64,000 nucleotides of DNA from Pisaster brevispinus (taxonomy: Eukaryota > Echinodermata > Asteroidea > Forcipulatida > Asteriidae): positions 4,335,001-4,399,000 of the forward strand of contig JAMKCF010000016.1 in the NCBI GenBank assembly GCA_023634235.1, read 5' to 3'. The position numbers and the translations under genes were made by a program. The number at the start of each line of letters is the position of its first letter. The first letter of the stretch is position 1. Below are positions 11,822-22,349 of this stretch, piece after piece. Under the pieces are notes generated by a model. It saw nothing but the letters and a program-made list of their open reading frames with translations, searched no databases and was not told the DNA's origin.

Positions 11822-12370
11822 TTGGTTATATACTTAATAGGTTCTGTTTGGATCATTGGGGATTCTCTTGTTCGTCGGGCAGAGTGTCCGCTGGGGTTAT
11901 CAGTGAGGGTTTTGTGGAAAGGACGAGGCGGTGCTCACATTTCCCACTTCCGTGACTTAATGTCCGACTTGACAAGGAAAAGCCCTCCTCCAGCTCTGCT
12001 GATTGTGCATTTGGGCACTAATGATATAGTAGCTGTAGATGAGTTTGCCTTGCGTATGCAGATTTCTGTTTTACTACATGATGTTGTGTTACTTATGCCA
12101 AAGACTATACTGGTTTGGTCAGATATTCTGCCGCGTATTTTCTATGTGGGCGCACGCTCTCAATCAGCGATTGAGCGCAAGCGGCGCACGGTTAATCGTT
12201 ATGCTAAGTCTCAATGCACGGCGCTTAATGCGTACTGCCTACACCATCCACAATTTGTGTGGTCAGAGACATCACTGTTCAAATATGATGGGGTGCACTT
12301 GTCGCAAATGGGTAACCAGATGTTTGTTGACAATATGCGCAACTGCATTAGGTTTTGCTTGCACTTATAA
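11822..12370 (+). CDS. SGNH/GDSL-type hydrolase of the Ngaro element
   Basis: About 180 codons with the SGNH blocks in order: IIGDSLV (Ser nucleophile, about 11859), an expected Gly region, HLGTNDIV (Asn block, about 12009) and DGVHLS (Asp and His of the triad, about 12289). The family hydrolyses esters; its role in Ngaro elements is unknown. There is no ATG at the start of the open frame (it opens at TTG), and the gap from the recombinase stop is only 25 bases. A read-through, re-initiation or a small intron joining it to the recombinase is therefore possible. It is intact across the conserved blocks. Confidence 0.75.
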   Translation: MVIYLIGSVWIIGDSLVRRAECPLGLSVRVLWKGRGGAHISHFRDLMSDLTRKSPPPALLIVHLGTNDIVAVDEFALRMQISVLLHDVVLLMPKTILVWSDILPRIFYVGARSQSAIERKRRTVNRYAKSQCTALNAYCLHHPQFVWSETSLFKYDGVHLSQMGNQMFVDNMRNCIRFCLHL

Positions 12371-12615
12371 TCATTTCAAGCGAGCGCAATTGTTATTTCC
12401 TGCTGTTGGGCTATCTTCCCTTGGTGGGCGCGCTTGGCGCGTGTGGCAAGTTTTCACGGTAAGGATAGCCACCAAACACATTTGTGGCGCTTTTGGGGGG
12501 TAATTAAGCCAGTTGTTTAATGTTTATACCCTAATTGTATTTTGTGAATTGTTTAGTTGCCATAGCGCTCCAGAGTTTCATGAGGCTATGATTCCGATCA
12601 CAGGTCACAGTGGTG

Positions 12616-12770
12616 GAAGCGCAACTATACTTTGAAGAATAATAATATGTTAAGAATACAAGTTTATGTATTTACCGTAATTGGTTTGGTTGTCTTGAAG
12701 CGCAGCTATACTTTGAATATAATATGTTAAGAATACAAGTAATGTATTTACCATAATTGGTTTGGTTGTC
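12616..12770 (+). repeat. 81-bp direct repeat near the Ngaro right end
   Basis: Two units (12616-12696 and 12697-12770) sharing GCTATACTTTGAA and TTGGTTTGGTTGTC. Ngaro elements end in split direct repeats; this may be part of that structure, though I could not match it to a clear partner at the left end. Confidence 0.6.
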
Positions 12771-12896
12771 GTTGTGTCCGGTTTGCCCAAAGTTCGGTAT
12801 CCGGAATAATTGAATAAAAACAGTTTTCAAAGGCTGTGGCATAAATTCACACAAGCAAGATTGTTTATTCTTAGTTTCATTTGGAGTCTGAGTATA

Positions 12897-14769
12897 ATTG
12901 CAGGATAATGATACCAATTGTACACTTTTCACACGTAAAGTTGCCAAAAGTCAAAAGGAAAACGCGCTGCTTGCAAAAAAAAAAGAACAACAATTATTCC
13001 AAAGTGACTTTTTATTCTGATCGTTTGCAGGTATCAGTTTACAAATATGTACGCTTTTGGTGAAGGGACAATACCCCCTTCAAATAAAAACAACAAATAG
13101 AACAAGGGCTTGTGGGAAGAAAAAAACTCAAAACGAAAACAAAAAAAACGAAAAAACAAACAAACAAAAAAACCATTGAGGACATACTGCGGATTGGTTT
13201 GTTTCAAAGTTAGATGTTTGCCAAGTGCGAATCTCATTTTATCCACTAGATTGTCCTTGGCAATGTCTACGTCTTCTGACGAGCCTGATTTATTACTCAA
13301 GAGCTTGGTCTTTCTACTGCCGTAATGTAAAAGACGACTGGGAAGTCCCTATCCTGGACACTCTGCTGGCTTCCAGCTGTTGCAATACTTCCTCTCAAAG
13401 TCTTCCCCAATACTATTGAACTGCTTGTAGATATATTACAGGTTCGAGAACCAACTAAAGAGAAGTTTATCCGCAAGTTATTATGGAAAAGTTTTGAGAA
13501 GGTGTCTAAGTGTGCATATTCACCAACGGCAACATTAAAAGGGACTCACTGTCACTCTGGATTTGGCGCTTTAGGCTATGAAGGCGTTTTAATTAAATAA
13601 ATATGGTAAAAAATATGCTTTGAAAGTAGAATATAATGATTTACTCAAAATTAATGTTAAATTAATTAACTGTATCGTTTTCCTTATACTTCGTGAACTA
13701 ACACAATCTACCATTTTGTGGCGTCAAAACGTTGATTGTACACACTGAAGGATAGTGCTAGTTCACAAAGTTAAAAGAAAACCGTAGAATTTCGAGGTAA
13801 ATTTGTGTGAATGATTATGTTCTACTTGTAAAACATCTTTCCAACCATCTCCGTTTCATAACAGTCGCTTGTTATAGCCCAAAACGTTTTATCCGACTAC
13901 AGCGTAGGCCTGTAGTAGAACATAACATTTTTCTCTGAAGCGGAGTGTGAAGTCAAGAGCCAGCCTTGTGATGTGAGGCGACATCTCATTAAAAAAAAAC
14001 AAAAAAACAAGCAAGCAAAAAAACAAACAAACGAACAAACACCCCAACACACAAACGAACAAACAAGCAAACAAGCAGTCAAACAATCCAGGAAAAAAAA
14101 AAAAAAAAAAAAACACCCCAACACCCCAACAAACAAACAAACAAACAAACAAACACCCCAACAAACAAACAAACGCAGAATCAAGAGACTTAGAACCAAA
14201 GTTATTTTGCTCATAATAAATTCATGTTTTTTTATTTGTACTCAGTCCAAGTAAGAAAGGGGAAATGTTAATGTATTGTCTAGAACAGTGGCACTGGATA
14301 AGTTTGCAGTGACCTGAAAAAACCTTTGTTATTTGTTTTCCTGTTCATAAGACAGATGATAAAATGAGACTTAATCAAGTGTTGACCTCGTTATTATAAA
14401 CTTAAGACAATCTTTTTTCGATTGCAGTCGGATCCTACCGGATTATATAAGGTAATCTTCAAAAAATCCTGCGATTTTGTATTTCCTCATTTTCTTTTGC
14501 TCAAACAGACTTTGTGTTTGCTTTAATTAACAGTCACAATTTGTTCGCACAAATGCATCTTAAATGATATTTTTAATTGGTCACCCCCCCCCCCGAACAA
14601 AAATATCAAAAAATTGAAACCAAGCTTACATTTGAAAAAAAATCCAGTTTTAGTAGAAACAAATTTGGAGCATTACAAATTATTTGGCATTATTTAAAAG
14701 TAAGACACTAAAAATATATATAGCTTCTCGGTAGATGTTAGGTCCAGTCATCCAGGTCCAGTGTTGGTT
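12897..14769. other. 3' flank of copy 2, duplicate of 36655-37698
   Basis: Resumes the host sequence after the Ngaro element and aligns with 36655-36830 and then 36840-37698. About 880 bases (13050-13925) are absent from the other copy. A low-complexity AAAC/AAC tract lies at 13985-14175 with an internal A-run at 14093-14113, and a C-run at 14585-14594. An unassigned reading frame lies at 13331-13600. Confidence 0.6.
13331..13600 (+). other. Unrecognised 90-codon open frame without ATG
   Basis: An open frame ending at TAA 13598-13600. It reads with protein-like composition (for example FIRKLLWKSFEKVSKC and GFGALGYEGV) but begins directly after a stop and has no Met. It lies inside the 880-base segment missing from the paralogous region at 36.83 kb, so it is probably a fragment of an inserted mobile element. 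I cannot assign a family. Confidence 0.2.
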
Positions 14770-15789
14770 TTAATAGCCACCACAGATGAGGTAACGCTTG
14801 TCGTTAGTAAGTGCCAACCGTTTATCACAGACGCATCTTTGGCCAAATTTGTCGCAAGCTGGATTTTGTGGAAAGAAAATGGAAGTAATTTTATTTTTCA
14901 TTTGTATATGCAAGTTTGCCCAGGGAATCAAAACGTGTACTGCATATGAAGATGTTAACTTATAAGTTTGCAGCGGTTTGACAGCATTCATTGTAAAAAT
15001 ATAAAAAAAGTATTCCAACATTCAGTTCTATTTTTATTGTTATATTATTATTATTAGTATATATGTTTATATTTTCATTAATAATCTGTCGCTCGTACCA
15101 CAAAGTGACCTATCTTAACGTCAGAAAAAAACGCTATAGTAAACAAAAAGTGTAGTAGTAAATTATGGTTAAAGTTGCATAAGTTTTAAAACTGCCGTTG
15201 TAATCTGGTTACTGTTTTCTTAAAAGCAAAAAAACAAGCTGGAGACTTAATTCAAACAGTTTTACATTCCTGCAAGTTTAATAAAAGTCAACAATTCCTG
15301 AACACATACGTCAATTTGTGAAAAGGAAGGGGAAGACGAGTTTTACTCGCAGGGCGCTGCTGTGAACAATTCAACGCACATTATTGAGATCTGTTGCGAT
15401 AGGTCACGAAGTGAAAATACTAAATGAATATGCAAATTGTCACACACGAGTGATTCAGAACTAGTTCTTATTAGGTCACTTTGTGGTACTAGCAACGACT
15501 TGTTTCGTTGTTCATTATTAACCAAACAAATCTTCAGAGTTTACGGAAATTGAACGCACAGAAAGCTCAGGTGTGCTCCATGCCTATCTATCTGTAAGAC
15601 TTGTTACTTACGTTCCATGTCATCACTTGTGAGTGGGCCCATCTTTCCTTTGCCACCCCTGTTCCTGCCCTTGCCTCTCTTCACAAACTCCATTAGGTCA
15701 TCGAAAGCGTAGTCCTCCTCTTCCTCGGCTAGGACAAATGTGGTCAGAACGGCCAGAGCCATGACAGCAATAAAAACCTTTGAAACCAT
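14770..15789 (-). CDS. Secreted cationic four-cysteine peptide precursor, copy 2
   Basis: Two coding exons, 15612-15789 and 14770-14858, give 88 residues. The donor GTAAGT (15611-15606) and the acceptor ending CAG (14861-14859) join in phase 1 across a Pro codon. The predicted signal peptide is residues 1-21. The acidic propiece, residues 22-36, is followed by Lys-Arg at 37-38. The mature part of about 50 residues begins GKGRNRGGKGKMGPL and continues into exon 3, where cysteines follow C-x6-C-x-C-x14-C (CDKFGQRCVCDKR ... YLICGGY). Basic N-terminus, acidic propiece and two potential disulfides fit a cysteine-rich antimicrobial peptide; starfish peptides such as PpCrAMP are the natural comparison, but homology was not tested. 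The 5'UTR exon is at 16957-17018. Confidence 0.85.
14859..15611 (-). other. Intron 2 of copy 2
   Basis: A 753-base phase-1 intron with GT-AG ends. It is homologous over its length to the intron of copy 4 (37788-38541) and to the left end of the window. I see no gene or structured element inside. Confidence 0.8.
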
Positions 15790-16570
15790 TTTTTTTAATT
15801 TTGTTTGCTGAAAATAAAATACAAATAAATCAGTATTAATTGTAGAATATAGACAGGGAACAAGCATTGTTTCTTTGTTGTTGTTGTTGTTGTTGTGGTT
15901 TGTTTTTTGTTTTGGTTTTTGGGGGGAGGGCGTAACGCTGGCAGCCAATTTGTTAACTGTTCGCTAAGACAATCTCGAAACCAGTAAAACCCAAATAAAT
16001 GACTATTTATTGTATTATAAAAAAAGGGAAGAGTAATTTTTTTTTCTAGCTTTGTTGTTTTTGTTGTAAAGTTGCCTGCCAATTCCTAATCTGTACATTT
16101 TGACAATTAAAGCAAGTAACTTCCTACACACCACTACAACTTTCGCGAAACCGCTAGCTTCGAGATTTTTTCTCTCTCATGCAAAATCTGGAAAGGAATT
16201 TGAGAATAAATTTCATACTAATTGCTTGCATATTTTGTGAGCAACTTGTTTAGCGCGGGCTTACAACACAGTTGTTGGCTGAAAAATATTTGTTTAGGCC
16301 TCCAATAAATCATGAAAAAGGTAAATTAATAATAATTTACAACTAGCAGAAATCGGAAACCCCAGCTTCTGTTTAGTTGCAAGCTTTGTAATAAAATCAC
16401 ATGAATTAACATTGGAATGTCCTGCAATCCAATTTGTTAATAAGTAATAAACACAAGGGAAACTGACTGAATAAATTCTTTAACGTTAATGGGTTGAACA
16501 AACAATAACTCAATAAAGCAGGACTGATAAAATAGCGAGAATGATAACGTAAGAAAAATCCAAGCGTAGT

Positions 16571-16638
16571 GCATGATAGCTCAGATGGTAGAGCGTTGGC
16601 ACAATTAATCCAGAGGTGACAGGTTCAAATCCTGCTTT
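16571..16638 (+). repeat. tRNA-derived sequence in intron 1 of copy 2
   Basis: The best preserved of three homologues. The A-box is TAGCTCAGATGG and the B-box GGTTCAAATCC. The downstream tail contains GTTTCGACCCTAGCAGAG near 16769, shared with the other copies and found inverted at about 46552-46600. Probably a tRNA-derived SINE head; the terminal stem is poor. Confidence 0.5.
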
Positions 16639-16956
16639 AGTAAATGATTTGATGTGCAGCCAAAAATTGTTCAATTCAGTAGTCTTCAAAACTTCTGTAG
16701 TTGGTAGATACAAACAGTTGAGTTGCTACTTGTCAAAATGCGCTGGGAAAAAAAAAGTAAGTGGCCTGACGTTTCGACCCTAGCAGAGTCTTTCTCAAAG
16801 GCTAAATGACAAGACTATAAACATAAATATGTATACCGTAAATATTTTAATCGCAGATACCACCATTGCTTCAAGTAGGCTGCATTTTTAAATATCCAAA
16901 GTCATTTAATAACGATGGTGCATTGCTTCTAACATTTAGAGAGTGTGTGTACTCAC

Positions 16957-17018
16957 CGGTGCTGTACTGAGAAGACAAAATCAAGTTGTTTCAAGTGGGT
17001 GTGTTGAGTCAGTGCTTG
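16957..17018 (-). other. 5'UTR exon 1 of copy 2
   Basis: Leader exon ending at a GTGAGT donor (16956-16951). It is nearly identical to the leader exons of copies 1, 3 and 4. Intron 1 runs from 16956 to 15808. The 5' end is placed by distance from the TATA box. Confidence 0.6.
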
Positions 17019-17042
17019 CTGTTGCTCGTCCACAGTGTCCGC

Positions 17043-17049
17043 TTATATA
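17043..17049 (-). promoter_or_regulatory. TATA box, peptide gene copy 2
   Basis: TATATAA on the minus strand in the subfamily I promoter context. Conserved upstream words include the TTCCTTTAATAATTGCAAC region and a GGGAATTATA word near 17220. Confidence 0.7.
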
Positions 17050-18936
17050 GGAATTCATACTCCAAAACATCTGGTATCGCCAAAATCATGTGAAGTAACG
17101 CGTGTCGAACACTGCTGTGAACAAACCACCATTTCCTTTAATAATTGCAACTTCACCGTCCATGCGAAGAGCATTTTTTATTAGCGTTTGTTATTTAATT
17201 ATGAGGCTCGGGTTATGACGGGAATTATATGAAATGCTTGTCAGATGTACCCTTCTGAAAAGTTGATCCTTTCTTGTCTGCTGATTACTACCTCTTTCGA
17301 AAGTGCGTCATTGAGGTTAACCACTAACCCTTCAACATGATGATCCCTGGGCCGACTATCAAAATGTTATTACACTCTCCGTATACGAGTTTGAATAGAT
17401 CAATTTTCCATCATATAATTAGCAGATCGTAGTTTACAAAGGTATGTTTAGTTCATCATAAAGTACAATTTTTCAAGGGTTTCCCATGTTGTGAAAATGA
17501 AGGTGGTCTAGTGGGTTCTTTCAACTCAGTAGACTGCGTTTCGAATCCCACCTATAAATGTTCCTAAGGCTGATTGCTTGTCACACATTGGGTTTTATAG
17601 CAAACTGTATTTTGTAAGGTAATCAACACACAAACCTTACGGATCCAGTTTGTGGGGTCCTGCTATTGTTCGCCTAGTACTCCCTTTTCTAAAAATATAT
17701 CTCGTGGGGTCAAGGTCAAACAAAGAATTCCATTGTCGGGTCCATCGTTCCATTGTTGAAATTACCCCGCAAGGGCATTCCCGTAAGCCTCCCCCCACCC
17801 ACACACACACGCCCACACACACGTGTGTAAACAACGGCAATCGTGGACCCTCCTTTCTTCAACCCTTCGTGATAGCAACAGGGGACCAGCCACAAAATAA
17901 TGTCGTTAAACAAAAACAGGCACGTTAAACTCAATGGTTTGGTTGGGACCAACGTGGTCCCGGAAGTTCGAACACGCGCGAGACGTGCACAGTCTATTAA
18001 AAAAAAAACTAACGAATAGGTGGTTGGGACATGTCTCGAGAGGCAACAGTTTACTGATGAAGCGAGAAGAGAACAAAGCTTCTTGATATAGGCCTACTTT
18101 AGGGCTAAAGTTATGTAGAGATGTAAACGTTGGTCTACGAGCGTGTAGCATGAATAACTACCAGTGTCAATGGAAGCGCACAGATTTGTACGCGCGGCGC
18201 ACAGGATTGGCCAATGAACAACCTCATTTTGACCTCTAGGTGAGGGCGCCCTACTGATATGACGTCATGTGCATCAGGTCTATAATGATTTATGCGATGT
18301 AATCTAAAATATTGAACAGCTGAACAGCGGGTTGGAAAATACATGGTTGTGAAATCCAAGCAATCTTGTTGTACCTTCTCAAAACCGATGGAGATGATCT
18401 CTCAATGAAGTCCTGGGGTGTCTTCCTTATCCGCCCCCTGGCACCCTTCCAGTTCAATCCAGGGTCCTAAACAATGCATTTTTACATTTATAAATTGTTC
18501 ACAATCCCCCCCCCACACCCTGAATTTGTTCACTCAATGTACCACATATATATCTGGGGTCCGTCGCCTTGATCTCAGATGTCCGTGGTTAGCAGCTAAG
18601 TTCAAGAGCCTTGCCAACCTTGCTTCATGGACCAAATTGCGCGATCCAAGAAGATACCTTCGGATAGCTTCTAGGACTTTACCATCCAGGTAGCGGGTCG
18701 ATTCTGCCTCCGCAGCTATGGCTAAATTTAGTGCCTTTTTACCGGGTCTTGTCGTCAAGGCGGGCAAAGTGGCCTTATGCACACCACGATCTTCAGTGTA
18801 GCTAATTTGACCAATCTAGGAGACTTTTGTAAAATCAAGGCAGGATAATAATCCCAATTTACACTACTTATACGCTACAGTGGCCAACATTCAAAACGAG
18901 AACGCGCTGTTTGAACCAGTCAACATCATTTCTTTT
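17050..18936. other. Upstream flank of copy 2
   Basis: 17050-17600 aligns with 39885-40430 upstream of copy 4. One unit of the GTGGGGTCC module is at 17652-17900 (compare 50107-50260), with a CA tract at about 17805-17822. 17960-18160 matches 41010-41240 and 51530-51730. 18540-18936 matches the module at 7150-7399 plus 12897-12990 and at 36420-36760. No gene is supported. Confidence 0.6.
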
Positions 18937-19447
<511 letters not shown>

Positions 19448-19539
19448 CTACATTAGGTGTTTGTGAACAAACACAAAGCTGTTCCGTTTTGTTTTGTTTA
19501 TGATTAAATATCCAGACATTTAAAGTGAGCCTAAGGTCA

Positions 19540-20336
19540 AGATTGAACGACATGGTTCCACTTCCGGTTGACCCGAAGTAAACGTCAACATGGGGTAACG
19601 GTAACCCAAGGCTTATGTTCAATGCTCAAAGGGTTTATACCTGAAAAAAAGAAAAACGGCTGTGTAGTTCTTGAGATATGGTCCCACTTCCAGTTGACCC
19701 TGAAGAAAGGGTCAACATTGGGTCAAGGTAACACAAGGCTTATCTTCAATGCTCAAGGGGTCTTTAACTGAAAATAAATTGAAAATCGGTTGTGTAGTTC
19801 TTAAGATATGGTTCCACTTCCGGTTGACCCGGTAGTAAAGGTCAACATGGCGTCACAGTAACCCAAGTTCAACCTTCAATGCTCAAAGGTTCTATAACTG
19901 TAAATAAATTGAAAATTGGCTATGTAATTCTTGAGATATAGTCACACTAGAAGTAAAGGTCAACAAGGTGTCAGGGTAACCCAAGTTCAATCTCTAATGT
20001 TCAAAGGATCTATAACTGAAAAGAAATTGAAAATCGGTTGTGTTGTTCTTGAGATATGGTCCCACTTCCGGTTGACCCCGAAGTAAAGGTCAACATGGGG
20101 TCACGATTTCCCAAGGCTAATCTCCAATGCCAAAGGAGTTTATAACTGAAAAAAGTTAGAAAATCGGTTGTGTAGTTCTTGAGATATGGTCCCACTTCCG
20201 GTTGACCCCGAAGTAAAGGTCAACATGGGTCACGATTTCCCAAGGCTTATTTCCAATGCCCAAGGAGTCTATAACTGAAAAAAAGTTTTAAAATCGGACG
20301 TGTACTTCTTGAGATATGGTGCTGCAAAGATTAACT
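19540..20336. repeat. About 130-bp tandem repeat, left foldback arm
   Basis: About six units. CTTGAGATATGG or a close variant recurs near 19670, 19800, 19930, 20048, 20178 and 20308. Each unit has CACTTCCGGTTGACCC, an AAGTAAAGGTCAACATGG-like word and TATAACTGAAAA. One unit is about 12 bases short. Confidence 0.85.
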
Positions 20337-21343
20337 AATTAAATATTTAAATGAAGATCAATAAATAAATCAATAAAGAAATCAATAAATAATTTATAAA
20401 AAATTACATTCAGAGTTAAGTTTATGTTCATGATAACTCTTTCATCTGTACACTTTAGAATATTAGGCATAAAGAAAAAACGTGTACAAACGCTAAGGAT
20501 TTTAGGCGGAAACAGAATGATTCTGCATTCTCACGAAAACCCTAAACCTACGGAATCTAAATGTATTGGTTGTGTACAAACCCAATGGAGTATGTACAAA
20601 GTAATGGGTCCAATACTCGGTTAGAAATCTAATAAAAAAGCTGCGCACTTCGCGACAATGTCGTAGACTCTTCTCAAGTAAGTCCTCAACTCATATAGGT
20701 CCACACCGTATTGCATGAAGCATAGAGAAGGTTTAAAAAAATCTAAAAGTGCCTGCATCCAGTTTGTGAAGTACTACGTTGTACCACTACGCCAAGATTT
20801 TCATCTATTCGTTAATTATAGACGTACCTTGATTGCTTTTAATGGACTGAAACATCTCTTATTAAAATCAGTTAATTTTTCAACAAAGAATATGAAATTT
20901 AGGAAACAAACAGACAACTTATTTTGAAGTTATTGTGTTTTTGACTAGTAAAACGTTTTCACAGAAAACAAAACGCGCAAACGTATGACGTCATGATGAC
21001 GTGACTGAAAATTTTAGGCTGGAATGCACATCTACAATTCAAGACAAGTCCATAACCGAAAAAGTTTAAGGATTGGATGTATACTTCTTGAGATATGGTG
21101 GTTACAAGATTGGCTAATTAAATATTCATACCGCTGTCACGTGAATAATTAAGTAAGAGTGATAATCTAATTACGTCTAAAATTTAAGTCAGGCCATAAG
21201 CTTTTATATGGTATATGAATTGTCTAGTTCTGATAGTTCTAAGAGGGACATTTGACACTAAGAAAAGTCAAGTGTTATGTCAATAGGGTTTTAGGGAAAG
21301 GAAGCATAATAAGAAGTAAAATACAAATCTCGACGATTACAAT

Positions 21344-21373
21344 AGCTGTTCCGACTGAAAGTTCGGAACAGCT
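21344..21373. repeat. Hairpin AGCTGTTCCGAC ... TTCGGAACAGCT
   Basis: A short near-perfect palindrome with 12-13 base arms. The same arms recur at 21854, 21925, 30921, 30975 and 31055. It directly precedes the SINE at 21380. Confidence 0.85.
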
Positions 21374-21379
21374 AATAAT

Positions 21380-21789
21380 GGCTATTTATATAGCGCTCAT
21401 ATCCGTCACTCAGTGACGCTCAAGGCGCTTCAACATTAAGTATTTTCCTGCAAGGTATTTGGAGGCTACGTTTGAAGTATGAGACCTACTCCTTTACATA
21501 GCACCATGTAATGGTTTACAAGGTGCTGTGGCGCAATATGCTGCCAATCAAACCAGGAACACCGGGGCGGACCACTTCTCTTTTCGATAAGTGCACTGGG
21601 TTATTTTACGTGCGTTACACAACACACGGGACCAACGGCTTTACGTCCCATCCGAAGGACGAAGCAATCATGGTTAAGTGTCTTGCTTAAGGACACAAGT
21701 GTCACGACTGGGACTCGAACCCACACTCTGCTGATCAGAAACACCAGAGCTTGAGTCCAGTGATCTTATCCGCTCGGCCACGACACGCC
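21380..21789 (-). mobile_element. tRNA-Leu-derived SINE with conserved central domain
   Basis: Read on the minus strand, the head (from about 21789) has TGGCCGAGCGGATAAGA (A-box), GGACTCAAG (an anticodon-loop-like CAA context), a long variable-arm-like stretch and GGTTCGAGTCCC (B-box). The body includes CGTCCTTCGGATGGGACG, a type of conserved core known from widely distributed metazoan SINE families. The tail ends near 21380 in GAGCGCTATATAAATAGCC. A second copy is at 58189-58597. It sits inside the foldback element. Confidence 0.75.
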
Positions 21790-21853
21790 ACTATCCTGTT
21801 GTATTTTTTTCTGAAAGCTTGCAAGTATCAATCAGTGAAAATTTGCGATTTTT

Positions 21854-21978
21854 AGCTGTTCCGACTTACTGTCGGAACAGGTTTTGTTTTCGACGAGATT
21901 TTTATTATTTTTATTATTATTATTAGCTGTTCCGACTTACTGTCGGAACAGGTTTTGTTTTCGTCGAGATTTTTATTA

Positions 21979-21980
<2 letters not shown>
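21854..21980. repeat. 71-bp tandem hairpin repeat
   Basis: Two units, 21854-21924 and from 21925. Each starts with the AGCTGTTCCGACTTACTG hairpin, then GGTTTTGTTTTCG and a TATT/ATT-rich tail. Related hairpins occur in intron 1 of copy 3. Confidence 0.85.
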
Positions 21981-22010
<30 letters not shown>

Positions 22011-22349
22011 CTTTGTTTCCACCTAAAATCCCATAGCATTTGTACACGTTTTATGTATACACCCAATATCCTAATGTTTAAATATGAAGGGGTTTGGTCC
22101 TATATCAAATTGAAGCTCAGTACATAAACTTAACATTTATTGTGATAGTTGTTAAAATTCTTAATTAAGAACAATTAATTAGCCACTTTAGAGCGAGGTG
22201 AATATTTAATAACCCAGCCTTGTAAGCACCATATCTCAAAAAGTATACCGCCGATCGTCAAACTTTTTTTAGTTTTAGACTTATGAGATACTGTAGATGT
22301 GCTTTCCGGCCTAAAACAACGAACGACGTCATAATGACGTCATTTATTG

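Larger units (their letters stand above)
7400..12896 (+). mobile_element. Ngaro-type (DIRS order) tyrosine-recombinase retrotransposon
   Basis: A 5.5-kb insertion. The bounds come from the empty paralogue: the left flank up to about 7399 and the right flank from about 12897 are contiguous near 36648-36655. Gene order on the plus strand is gag-like with zinc knuckles, reverse transcriptase, RNase H, tyrosine recombinase and SGNH hydrolase. There are no LTRs, no DDE integrase and no target-site duplication, which fits recombinase-mediated integration. An 81-bp direct repeat lies near the right end (12616-12770). Ngaro-group elements with a hydrolase are known from fish and sea urchin. Four breaks (two frameshifts, two stops) make this copy non-autonomous but young-looking. 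Confidence 0.85.

Noticed and set aside
13889..14254. Frames rich in Phe/Leu/Val/Cys or Lys/Gln/Thr/Asn near 14 kb and 37 kb
   Set aside because: Low-complexity AAAC/GTTT tracts read in different frames.
16571..16638. A functional tRNA gene
   Set aside because: The boxes are present but the acceptor stem does not pair and there are homologous decayed copies in two other introns.
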